From JANNSW01 sp031431235 (GTDB taxonomy: Bacteria; Pseudomonadota; Alphaproteobacteria; Rhizobiales; Hyphomicrobiaceae): a stretch of 17,544 nucleotides of DNA. Shown here one piece after another: positions 7,450 to 13,852 of this stretch. The number at the start of each line of letters is the position of its first letter. The stretch's first letter is position 1. A model generated the notes under the pieces. The model had not been told where the DNA came from. It did no database searches and was given only the letters and a program-made list of their open reading frames with translations. The stretch spans positions 1 through 17,544 of the forward strand of contig JANPDA010000112.1 in NCBI GenBank assembly GCA_031431235.1. Reading direction: 5' to 3'. Position numbers and translations under genes: made by a program.

Positions 7450-7479
7450 TTGAGAAACATTGGGCAAATCGGGTAGGAT
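7450..7479 (+). promoter_or_regulatory. Possible sigma-70 promoter for the antitoxin gene
   Basis: TTGAGA at 7450-7455 and TAGGAT at 7474-7479 are separated by 18 bases. A start near 7486 would leave a very short leader before the AGGAG at 7489-7493. The matches are moderate, so this is a suggestion. Confidence 0.3.
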
Positions 7480-7499
7480 TTCCGGCAAAGGAGACGACC

Positions 7500-7730
7500 A
7501 TGCTCACACCGACCATCGACGATGCCATTGACGCTTTGCGCAAGTTGCCACCAGACCGCCAGCACGAGCTTGCGAGCACCATCTTCCACTTGGCAACCGA
7601 CGAGTGCGAACCGGAGGACATCGACCCCGCCGACTTGCCATCCGTGCTCGAAGGGCTCGAGCAGGCCAAGCGCCGTCAGCTCGCATCCCCTGAGCGGGTA
7701 GCGGAAGTGCTCAACCGCGCCACGAAATGA
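7500..7730 (+). CDS. Type II toxin-antitoxin antitoxin-like protein (partner toxin apparently lost)
   Basis: A 76-residue acidic, mostly helical protein: MLTPTIDDAIDALRKLPPDR, then a QHELASTIF stretch, and ending SPERVAEVLNRATK. The A-L-LPPDRQ-ELA-IF start and the C-terminal EQAKRRQLASPERVAEVLNR resemble small antitoxins paired with RelE/ParE toxins, where the C-terminal half wraps the toxin. AGGAG at 7489-7493 with 6-base spacing fixes the ATG at 7500; the frame is open further upstream but without a good start. The stop overlaps the next ATG (ATGA), the usual antitoxin-toxin coupling. The overlapping frame has only a few plausible toxin residues (MKLHLTDAS) before it becomes a resolvase fragment, so this seems to be an orphan antitoxin. 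Confidence 0.65.
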   Translation: MLTPTIDDAIDALRKLPPDRQHELASTIFHLATDECEPEDIDPADLPSVLEGLEQAKRRQLASPERVAEVLNRATK

Positions 7731-7996
7731 AACTTCACCTCACCGACGCCTCGATGTTCGACGGCATCGCCATCATGCAGCGGGTTCACGCCCGTGGTGC
7801 AGCTATCAAGGTTCTGGACAAGCCGCACCTCGACCCAACTACCAAAATCGGACAGGGCTTCCTCGCCTTCCTATCCGCGCTTGCGGAGGACGAGCGCGAG
7901 CGCATCGTGCGCCGTGCCAAGGATGGCCGACTGGCCGAGAAGCTCGCCGCCGTCCACGGCTTCGGGTGCCGCGTGATGAGCGCCATGCAGTTGTAG
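7727..7996 (+). pseudogene. Truncated serine recombinase/resolvase fused to a short toxin-like start
   Basis: The 89-codon frame opens with MKLHLTDAS, which could be the first residues of a lost RelE/ParE toxin. From about residue 10 it matches the second half of a serine resolvase catalytic domain: GIAIMQRVHARGAAIKVLD, an IGQGFLAFLSALAEDERERI stretch and VRRAKDGRLA (compare the family's G-LML-LLA-FER--I-ER-KEG). The N-terminal catalytic Ser region is absent. After GRLA the sequence turns to EKLAAVHGFGCRVMSAMQL and stops, with no helix-turn-helix DNA-binding domain. It is therefore broken at both ends and cannot be an active recombinase. It marks an old mobile-element deletion or insertion beside the antitoxin gene. 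Confidence 0.7.
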
Positions 7997-8211
7997 CGTT
8001 CACGGGGTGTGATGCCGAGCGCATCGACCGCATCGGGGTCATGGGTCTCGATACCGAGTGTGAAGGCCAGCGCCCGCTTCCACGCCATGAACAACGAGAG
8101 CCGTTCCCGCACCTCGTTGCGTTCCGCGCCGTCCGGCATGGTGATGGCCAGATGGTAGTCCCATTCCGGCGACGGCGGAGCGGCTTGCCCGCAACCGAAA
8201 AATTTCAACAC
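7937..8211 (-). pseudogene. Possible gene remnant on the minus strand, unknown family
   Basis: Read on the minus strand from a GTG at 8211 (or TTG 8208), the frame gives VLKFFGCGQAAPPSPEWDYH, then LAITMPDGAERNEVRERL, FMAWKRALAFTLGIETHD and DAVDALGITPRERYNCMAL. This composition is protein-like, with hydrophobic/charged alternation that the opposing plus-strand frame lacks. After about 7985 it continues only as the antisense of the resolvase fragment, so the real coding part seems cut there. I do not recognise the family. It could be the 5' part of a mobile-element gene cut by the same event that broke the resolvase, or chance. Confidence 0.3.
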
Positions 8212-8279
8212 GGGCCGGTCGCTCCGCCCCCTGCCTCGCAACGCTTCCGTTTAGGCGGTGGCGCGCATCGCCGTTGGCG

Positions 8280-8312
8280 CCTGACGGCTGCATGATCGAC
8301 GGCTGCGTCAGG
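8280..8312. repeat. Inverted repeat overlapping a direct repeat upstream of the small membrane-protein gene
   Basis: CCTGACG (8280-8286) and CGTCAGG (8306-8312) are perfect inverted arms, and ACGGCTGC occurs twice (8284-8291 and 8299-8306) within them. A second small palindrome, GCAAGC-TC-GCTTGC, lies at 8327-8340. Together with the possible gene remnant these account for the stretch 7997-8358, which has no sound gene. The arms could be a hairpin or operator; no poly-T follows. Confidence 0.4.
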
Positions 8313-8358
8313 ATGGCGTATCAGCCGCAAGCTCGCTTGCCTGGATTGGAGACCGACC

Positions 8359-8760
8359 ATGAGCCAGCCTTGGATGCAGGTTGCCGGCCTCGTCATGGAT
8401 TTTCTCGGCGTCGCCTTGATCGCCGTGGAATGGCTGCTAGCCCAGCGCCAGGAGCGCACGGCGCGCGGGATCGAGGAAGCGGAAGCCCGCCAGCGCGAGA
8501 GCATGGCCTATATGCAGCGAGCGCAGGCGAGCATGAGCCCGCATGCCGCCTCCGCCGTCGGGCGCCACCACGAGATGACGAGCGACAGCCAGCGCCGCAT
8601 CACCCAAGCCAAGCTCGGTGGCGTGCGCCGCCGCTACGGCGGCCTGCGTCATAGCGTGGTGTATGCTGGCATGATCCTCGTCAGCCTGGGCTTCCTCGCC
8701 CAGATTCTCGCCGCCTGGCCTGGCTGCTGCCCGCAGCTCGGGATCGTGCCGTCGGGCTGA
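8359..8760 (+). CDS. Small two-TM membrane protein of unknown function
   Basis: A 133-residue protein with a hydrophobic helix at about 7-28 (QVAGLVMDFLGVALIAVEWL) and a second at about 99-120 (VVYAGMILVSLGFLAQILAA). Between them is a charged, probably helical loop of about 70 residues rich in Arg, Glu and Gln (QERTARGIEEAEARQRESMA). Two adjacent cysteines (C123, C124) follow the second helix. A GGAGA site at 8348-8352, six bases before the ATG, supports the start. I do not recognise a characterised family; it looks like a conserved hypothetical. It lies 56 bases before matB on the same strand, so the two may be co-transcribed, though matB has its own strong ribosome-binding site. Confidence 0.72.
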   Translation: MSQPWMQVAGLVMDFLGVALIAVEWLLAQRQERTARGIEEAEARQRESMAYMQRAQASMSPHAASAVGRHHEMTSDSQRRITQAKLGGVRRRYGGLRHSVVYAGMILVSLGFLAQILAAWPGCCPQLGIVPSG

Positions 8761-8816
8761 TCGAATCTCGGCCCGGTGTGCTTCAAAGGCCCCGACACAT
8801 CACCAGGAGATCAGGC

Positions 8817-10376
8817 ATGCCAGCAGCCGATAGTGCCAACCTCTATTGCCTGATCGAGGCGGCCTGCCGGGCGGGGGGCGCGCGCACTGCCATCGTCCGG
8901 CGGGACGGATCGCGGCTGACCTATGACGAGCTGGACCACGAGGTCGCGCGCATGGCGGGCGCCCTCATGGCAGCCGGTATCGGGCGCGGCGACCGCGTGA
9001 TGGCGCAGATCGAGAAGTCGATCGCGAATGTCGTCCTCTATCTCGCCACCGTGAAGGTCGGCGCCATCTTCAATCCGCTGAACACCCAATACACGCTTGC
9101 CGAGCTCGACTACTTCATCGGCAATGCCGAGCCCGCCCTGCTGGTCGCGCCAGCTACTCGCATCGTCGAGACCAAGACACTGCCGCACAAGATACCGGCG
9201 CGCCTGTCGCTCGAGACAGACGGCTCTGGAACGCTCGTGGAGCTCGCGCGCTCCTCGCCCCCCGTTCGAGAGACGGCCTCGGTCGCGTCCGACGACCTGG
9301 CCGCGCTGCTCTATACGTCGGGCACGACCGGGCGCTCCAAGGGCGCAATGCTGACCCACCGCAACCTTGCCTCGAACGCGCTCACACTCAAACAAATCTG
9401 GGACTTCACCCCGGCCGACGTGCTGCTGCATGCATTGCCGATCTTCCATGTGCATGGGCTGTTCGTCGCGCTCAACACGGTCTTTGCGAGCGGGGCGAGC
9501 GTGCTCTGGCTCGATCGTTTCGAGGCGGGCGAGGTCATGCGGCACTTGCCGCAAGCGACCGTGATGATGGGCGTTCCCACCTTCTACACGCGGTTGCTGG
9601 CGGAGCCGGAATTCTCGGTCGGGTCTTGCCGCACCATGCGGCTCGTCATCTCAGGCTCCGCGCCACTTCTCGCCGAGACCCATCGCGCTTTCACGGCGCG
9701 CACTGGCCACGCCATCCTCGAGCGCTACGGCATGACGGAAACCGGCATGATCACCTCCAACCCGCTCGAGGGCGAGCGGGTCGCGGGAACCGTGGGCTAT
9801 GCGCTGCCGGGCGTCTCGGTGCGTGTCACCGATGCCGATGGCCACGAGGTCGCGCGAGGGGAACCCGGCACCGTCGAGCTCAAAGGACCCAATGTGTTCA
9901 AAGGCTATTGGCGGATGCCGGAGAGGACGGCCGAGGAGTTCCGCGCCGATGGGTATTTCACCACCGGCGATGTGGGAACGATGGCGGCGGATGGCCGGCT
10001 GACGCTGGTCGGACGGGCCAAGGACCTCATCATTTCGGGCGGGCTCAATGTCTATCCGGCCGAGATCGAGGACGCGCTGAATGCGCTGCCGGGCGTAGAG
10101 GAATCGGCTGTCGTCGGCGTGCCACACCCCGATTTCGGCGAGGCGGTGATCGCGGTCGTGGCGGCCCGGCAGGGGACCCCGACCCCCGAGGAGGCGAGCT
10201 TGCTGGCTGCCATCGCCGGGCGATTTGCCCGCTTCAAGCAGCCCAAACGCATCTTCATCCTCCCCGACCTCCCCCGCAATGCCATGGGCAAGGTGCGGAA
10301 AGCGGAGCTGCGGGAGCGGTACGGAGGGATGTTCAGTTCGCGCCGCAATCACGATAAGGACGATAAGTTGGTGTAA
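8817..10376 (+). CDS. matB: Malonyl-CoA synthetase (malonate-CoA ligase)
   Basis: A 519-residue acyl-CoA synthetase of the ANL superfamily that joins malonate to CoA using ATP. The P-loop YTSGTTGRSKG is at 166-176, YGMTETG at 304-310, TTGD at 382-385, KDLIISGG at 402-409, and the catalytic lysine of NAMGKVRK at about 492. The MatB signature is the FNPLNTQYTLAELDYFIGNA segment and LERYGMTETGMITSNPLEGE followed by RVAGTVGYALPGV, as in MatB of rhizobia and Rhodopseudomonas. AGGAG at 8805-8809, seven bases before ATG 8817, fixes the start; a longer frame from 8778 lacks this. The tail RRNHDKDDKLV is short and charged. No matA (malonyl-CoA decarboxylase) or malonate transporter is adjacent, so its malonate source is not evident here. 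Methylmalonate or other short dicarboxylates are possible substrates. Confidence 0.88.
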   Translation: MPAADSANLYCLIEAACRAGGARTAIVRRDGSRLTYDELDHEVARMAGALMAAGIGRGDRVMAQIEKSIANVVLYLATVKVGAIFNPLNTQYTLAELDYFIGNAEPALLVAPATRIVETKTLPHKIPARLSLETDGSGTLVELARSSPPVRETASVASDDLAALLYTSGTTGRSKGAMLTHRNLASNALTLKQIWDFTPADVLLHALPIFHVHGLFVALNTVFASGASVLWLDRFEAGEVMRHLPQATVMMGVPTFYTRLLAEPEFSVGSCRTMRLVISGSAPLLAETHRAFTARTGHAILERYGMTETGMITSNPLEGERVAGTVGYALPGVSVRVTDADGHEVARGEPGTVELKGPNVFKGYWRMPERTAEEFRADGYFTTGDVGTMAADGRLTLVGRAKDLIISGGLNVYPAEIEDALNALPGVEESAVVGVPHPDFGEAVIAVVAARQGTPTPEEASLLAAIAGRFARFKQPKRIFILPDLPRNAMGKVRKAELRERYGGMFSSRRNHDKDDKLV

Positions 10377-10436
10377 GATCCGTCAAACTCGCCTGATTCC
10401 AGCCATCTGATGCCTTTCGGCCAACGCCGACACCGA

Positions 10437-10515
10437 CCGTTCGAACGGGAGGTTGCAACTCATGCCAATAGATGCAACCATAAGTTGTAGATTCGCATTG
10501 ATGCAATCGCATTGC
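10437..10515. promoter_or_regulatory. Cluster of small palindromes and TGCAA repeats, candidate regulatory region
   Basis: Within 80 bases are CCGTTCGAACGG (10437-10448, perfect palindrome), GTTGCAAC (10452-10459, perfect), ATTG-ATG-CAAT (10497-10507) and GCAAT-CGC-ATTGC (10503-10515). CGCATTG occurs twice, 14 bases apart (10494, 10508). TGCAA recurs four times from 10454 to 10520. The patch is AT-richer than its surroundings and precedes the receiver-like gene. A GGGAGG at 10447-10452 also fits an ATG at 10462, but that frame gives only a cysteine-rich stretch of about 55 codons with no family resemblance. Confidence 0.4.
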
Positions 10516-10538
10516 TGCAACCGGGACGCCCAATCCGA

Positions 10539-11009
10539 ATGCGCCGCAGAGGCTTTGGTGCAGACTACCTGCGCAGACGTAGCGAGATCGCCCGCCGGCG
10601 CAACAGGCTTGCGCCGGTCGCCGACGTGCTGATCGCGAGCGCAGAATGCCTCGATGCGGTCGTATTGCAGGCCTCGCTCCATCTCGTCTTCGGCTACGAT
10701 ATCTCGATCCGCACGGCCGCAACTCTGGGTGCCGCTATCGAGCGCGTGAGCGAAGCCAAACCCGACCTGCTGCTGCTCGAGCACCGTCTGCCGCCGGCCG
10801 CCGACGCGCTCTCGACGCTTGCCATTCTGCGCAGCTGCGGTTGCCGCTGCCCGGTCCTCGTCCTGCGCGACAGCCGCAACCTCGCAGGCGAGCGAGCGTT
10901 GCTGGAAGCCGGCGCGAGCGATGTGCTCGATCGCGCAGACATTTCGAGCTCGCGGATCGCCGAAGCCCTGCTCCGCAACCCGGCAGTCCTTGCCGAGGCT
11001 GCCGAATAG
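10539..11009 (+). CDS. Stand-alone degenerate receiver-domain (pseudo-response-regulator) protein
   Basis: A 156-residue protein with an Arg-rich start (MRRRGFGADYLRRRSEIARR) followed by a receiver-like fold: ADVLIASAE (beta 1, about 28-36), YDISIRTAATLGAAIERV (53-70), KPDLLLLEHRLPPAADALST (74-93), CPVLVLRDS (104-112) and ALLEAGASDVLDRADI (120-135). The phospho-acceptor Asp of DLLLLD-x-LP is E81, the acidic pocket of beta 1 is reduced to A35-E36, and the conserved Lys of beta 5 is replaced near R132. Phosphorylation is therefore unlikely. There is no output domain, so it may act by protein binding. The start is uncertain: ATG 10539 has no strong ribosome-binding site, and the frame is open from TTG 10512. 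It lies 90 bases before dppA on the same strand. Confidence 0.62.
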   Translation: MRRRGFGADYLRRRSEIARRRNRLAPVADVLIASAECLDAVVLQASLHLVFGYDISIRTAATLGAAIERVSEAKPDLLLLEHRLPPAADALSTLAILRSCGCRCPVLVLRDSRNLAGERALLEAGASDVLDRADISSSRIAEALLRNPAVLAEAAE

Positions 11010-11063
11010 CCGTGCGCTCCCTTCCCTGACTGCTCCCCCTGGGCTAGAGTGCGCCATATCCTG

Positions 11064-11078
11064 CGAGGACGGTCCTCG
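11064..11078. promoter_or_regulatory. 15-bp near-perfect palindrome in the dppA leader, candidate operator
   Basis: CGAGGAC-G-GTCCTCG is a perfect 7-bp inverted repeat around one base, 21 bases before the dppA ATG and 9 bases before its GGGAGGA ribosome-binding site. A one-base loop does not favour a hairpin, so a protein-binding operator is more likely than an RNA element. The regulator is unknown. Confidence 0.4.
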
Positions 11079-11099
11079 TGGGACTTGGGAGGAAAAATC

Positions 11100-12689
11100 A
11101 TGCGAAGCGTTGTCAGGCTTCTCGCAGGTGTGCTTCTCGCCAGCTCGATGCTGGTGGGCGCGGCACAGGCGAAGACCCTCGTCTATTGCTCGGAAGGCAG
11201 CCCCGAGAACTTCAATCCGCAGATCAACACCACCGGCACCAGCCTCGATGCGGCGCGCCCGGTCTACAATCAGCTGGTCGAGTTCGAGCGCGGCTCGACC
11301 ACGGTCACCCCCAGCCTCGCCGAGAGCTGGGAGACGAGCGCCGACGGCAAGACGGTCACCTTCAAGCTGAGGAAGGGCGTCAAGTTCCATTCCAGCAAAT
11401 CGTTCACGCCGTCACGCGACTTCAATGCCGATGACGTGCTGTTCTCGTTCAACCGCATGTGGAAGGCCGATCACCCCTACAACAAGGTCTCGGGCGGCGC
11501 TTACGACTACTTCAACGACATGGATATGCCAGGCATTCTCGACACCATCGAGAAGATCGATGACAACACCGTCGTGTTCAAGCTGAAGCAGCCGAACGCT
11601 CCCTTCATCGCCAACATGGCGATGGATTTCGCGACGATCCTGTCGGGCGAGTATGGCGACGCGATGCTGAAGGCCGCCACCCCCGAGAAGGTCGACCAGG
11701 AGCCGATCGGCACCGGAGCGTTCACCTTCGTTGCCTACCAGAAGGACGCCGTCATCCGGTTCAAAGCGTTCGATGGCTATTGGCGCGGCAAGGCGCCGAT
11801 CGATGACCTGGTCTACGCGATCACGCCCGACCCCACGGCGCGCTATTCCAAGCTCAAGGCTGGCGAATGCCACGTCATGATCGCGCCGAACCCGGCCGAT
11901 CTGCCCGCCATGAAGGCGGATGCGGCGGTCACCGTGCTCGAGCAGGCCGGCCTCAACGTCGGCTATCTGACGATGAATTCCTTGAAGCCGCCGTTCGACA
12001 ACAAGGACGTGCGCCTCGCGATCGGCATGGCGATCGACCGCGACGCCATCCTGAAGGAGGTCTATCAGGGCGCCGGGCAGAAGGCGAAGAACCTGATCCC
12101 GCCGACGATCTGGTCCTATGACGAGACGACGAAGGACTACGAGTACAACCCCGACAAGGCCAAGGAGATGCTGAAGGCCGCGGGTGTGAGCGACCTGAAG
12201 ACCGACCTCTGGTGGATGCCGGTGCAGCGCCCCTACAATCCCAATGCCAAGCGCATGGCGGAGATGATGCAGGCGGACCTCGCCAAGGTCGGTATCACCG
12301 CCGAGCTGAAGAGCTTCGAGTGGGGCGAGTACCGGAAGCGCCTGGGTGCGGGCGAGCATCAGATGGGGCTGCTGGGCTGGACCGGCGACAACGGCGATCC
12401 CGACAACTTCTTCTTCCTGATGGGCTGCACCGACGGCAAGGCGGGGAGCAGCAACAATTCCAAGTGGTGCAACAAGGACTTCGACGCCTCCCTCATCGAA
12501 GCCCGCAACATTGCCGATCAGGGCAAGCGGACGGAGATCTACAAGAAAATGCAGGCGATCTTCAAAGCCGAGAGCCCGGTGCTGACGATCGCGCATTCGA
12601 CCGTGTTCGAGCCGATCCGCAAGGAAGTCTCGGGCTACAAGGTGAGCCCCTTCGGCAAGCATGAATTCTACGGCGTCGATATCAATTGA
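11100..12689 (+). CDS. dppA: Dipeptide ABC transporter periplasmic substrate-binding protein
   Basis: A 529-residue SBP_bac_5 protein closely resembling E. coli DppA along its length, with conserved stretches KTLVYCSEGSPENFNPQINT, FSFNRMWKADHPYNKVSGGA, MDFATILS-EY, PIGTGAF, KAFDGYW, MPVQRPYNPNAKRMAEMMQA, WTGDNGDPDNFFF (from about 427) and IAHSTVFEPIRKEVSGY. The signal peptide covers residues 1-24 with cleavage after AQA (hydrophobic core LLAGVLLASSMLVGA). The acidic residues of WTGDNGDPDN lie where DppA binds the peptide amino end. ATG 11100 is set by GGGAGGA seven bases upstream; the frame is open from 11049 without such support. It captures dipeptides (in some bacteria also heme or aminolevulinate) for DppBCDF. 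A terminator-like hairpin follows it, which fits the excess of binding protein usual in such operons. Confidence 0.95.
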   Translation: MRSVVRLLAGVLLASSMLVGAAQAKTLVYCSEGSPENFNPQINTTGTSLDAARPVYNQLVEFERGSTTVTPSLAESWETSADGKTVTFKLRKGVKFHSSKSFTPSRDFNADDVLFSFNRMWKADHPYNKVSGGAYDYFNDMDMPGILDTIEKIDDNTVVFKLKQPNAPFIANMAMDFATILSGEYGDAMLKAATPEKVDQEPIGTGAFTFVAYQKDAVIRFKAFDGYWRGKAPIDDLVYAITPDPTARYSKLKAGECHVMIAPNPADLPAMKADAAVTVLEQAGLNVGYLTMNSLKPPFDNKDVRLAIGMAIDRDAILKEVYQGAGQKAKNLIPPTIWSYDETTKDYEYNPDKAKEMLKAAGVSDLKTDLWWMPVQRPYNPNAKRMAEMMQADLAKVGITAELKSFEWGEYRKRLGAGEHQMGLLGWTGDNGDPDNFFFLMGCTDGKAGSSNNSKWCNKDFDASLIEARNIADQGKRTEIYKKMQAIFKAESPVLTIAHSTVFEPIRKEVSGYKVSPFGKHEFYGVDIN

Positions 12690-12708
12690 GCGGCGCCGAC
12701 TGATGCGC

Positions 12709-12745
12709 AAGGGCCGGGGCGGACGCTGTGCCGTCCCGGCCTTTT
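12709..12745 (+). terminator. Rho-independent terminator/attenuator between dppA and dppB
   Basis: GGCCGGGGCGG (12712-12722) pairs with CCGTCCCGGCC (12731-12741) with one G-U pair and an 8-base loop; the stem can extend by AAG against TTT. TTTT follows at 12742-12745. It lies 20 bases after the dppA stop. Since dppBCDF follow on the same strand, it probably works as a partial terminator that keeps dppA transcript in excess. Confidence 0.72.
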
Positions 12746-12752
12746 GTCAGGA

Positions 12753-12821
12753 GCGAGTAGTGAGTAGCGAGTAGCGAATAGGGCTCAGTCTCTCTTCCCA
12801 ATTCGCTATTCGCTACTCGCT
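12753..12821. repeat. Inverted array of seven GCGAGTA-type heptamers forming a 16-bp stem
   Basis: Four tandem heptamers, GCGAGTA, GTGAGTA, GCGAGTA, GCGAATA, fill 12753-12780. Three more in reverse orientation (reading AATTCGC, TATTCGC, TACTCGC) fill 12800-12820. AGCGAGTAGCGAATAG at 12766-12781 pairs perfectly with CTATTCGCTACTCGCT at 12806-12821 across a 24-base loop. The array lies between the dppA terminator and the dppB ATG, so it is transcribed if dppB is read from the dppA promoter. No gene is encoded. It looks like a dispersed intergenic repeat inserted in the operon. Confidence 0.8.
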
Positions 12822-12838
12822 CTCTTAGAGTTCCATTC

Positions 12839-13852
12839 ATGTTCCGATTCCTGGCCCGCCGGCTCGCTCTGACGATCCCGACTTTCGTCGCGCTGATGTT
12901 CTTGACCTTCATGCTGATCCGCCTCGTTCCTGGCGATCCGATCGAGGTCAGAAAGGGCGAGCGCGGCATCAGCCCGGAGCGGCTCGAGCTGCTGCGCCAC
13001 GAGATGGGCCTCGATCAGCCGATCTGGCAGCAGTTCCTCGACTATTGCGGCAACCTTCTGCAAGGGGATTTCGGCACCTCCCTGATCAGCCATGAGAAGG
13101 TGCTGACCGAGTTTGCGATCCTTTTCCCGGCGACTTTGGAGCTGACGTTCTGTGCCATGCTGTTTGCCGTGCTGATCGGGGTGCCCGCCGGCATCATCGC
13201 AGCGGTCAGGCGCGGCACCGTGGTCGACCAGTCGCTGATGGGTCTCGCCTTGACCGGCTACTCGATGCCGATCTTCTGGTGGGGACTGCTGCTGATCATG
13301 CTGATGAGCGAGTTCTTTCACCTGACGCCCGTCTCGGGCAGGATCGACCTGATCAAGTACTATTTCGAGCCGGTCACCGGCTTCATGCTGATCGACACGG
13401 TGCTGTCGGGCCAGAAGGGGGCGTTCCTGTCCGCGTTGCATCATCTGGTGTTGCCGACGATCGTGCTCGGCACCGTCCCGCTCGCGGTCATCGCCCGGAT
13501 GACGCGGTCCTCGATGCTCGAGGTGCTCTCGGAGGACTATGTCCGTACCGCCCGTGCCAAGGGTCTTTCGCCGTCGCGGGTGGTGGGGCTGCACGCGCTC
13601 CGGAACGCGCTCATTCCGGTCGTCACCTCGATCGGCCTGCAGATCGGCACGCTGCTGGCGGGCGCCGTGCTGACGGAGACGATCTTCTCCTGGCCCGGCG
13701 TCGGCAAGTGGCTGATCGAATCGATTGGCCGGCGCGATTACCCCGCGCTCCAGGGTGGCATCATGCTGATCTCGACGCTCGTCATCCTCGTCAATCTGGG
13801 GGTCGATCTGCTCTACGGCCTCATCAACCCGCGGATCCGCCATGCCCGCTGA
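12839..13852 (+). CDS. dppB: Dipeptide ABC transporter permease DppB
   Basis: A 337-residue inner-membrane permease with the DppB/OppB pattern: an N-terminal helix (RRLALTIPTFVALMFLTFML) followed by RLVPGDP, GLDQPIWQQF-Y, GDFGTSL, then five further hydrophobic segments. The cytoplasmic EAA loop, EDYVRTARAKGLSPSRVVGL at about 232-251 and then HALRNALIPV, contacts the ATPase subunits. The tail FSWPGVGKWLIESIGRRDYP and GLINPRIR is typical. The start is the ATG shortly after the heptamer repeat; the upstream AGAG at 12827-12830 is a weak ribosome-binding site. dppC starts 11 bases before its stop, so the two are translationally coupled. Confidence 0.95.
   Translation: MFRFLARRLALTIPTFVALMFLTFMLIRLVPGDPIEVRKGERGISPERLELLRHEMGLDQPIWQQFLDYCGNLLQGDFGTSLISHEKVLTEFAILFPATLELTFCAMLFAVLIGVPAGIIAAVRRGTVVDQSLMGLALTGYSMPIFWWGLLLIMLMSEFFHLTPVSGRIDLIKYYFEPVTGFMLIDTVLSGQKGAFLSALHHLVLPTIVLGTVPLAVIARMTRSSMLEVLSEDYVRTARAKGLSPSRVVGLHALRNALIPVVTSIGLQIGTLLAGAVLTETIFSWPGVGKWLIESIGRRDYPALQGGIMLISTLVILVNLGVDLLYGLINPRIRHAR

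Larger units (their letters stand above)
7189..7499 (+). other. 311-bp gene-free stretch with two REP-like elements and a putative antitoxin promoter
   Basis: I find no convincing gene here on either strand. The stretch holds two related repeat units in opposite orientation (7237-7275 and 7351-7400), a small palindrome TGCGC-TTC-GCGCA between them, a 14-bp inverted repeat and a possible sigma-70 promoter for the antitoxin gene. No terminator for the upstream oxidoreductase is clear. Confidence 0.6.

Noticed and set aside
10462..10629. Short frame from ATG 10462 after a good GGGAGG
   Set aside because: It gives about 55 cysteine-rich codons of no recognisable kind, stops inside the receiver-like gene and is in another frame. 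A frameshifted N-terminus of that gene is possible but not supported.
12753..12821. Heptamer repeats as a CRISPR array
   Set aside because: The units are 7 bases, directly abutting without spacers, and partly inverted, which does not fit CRISPR.
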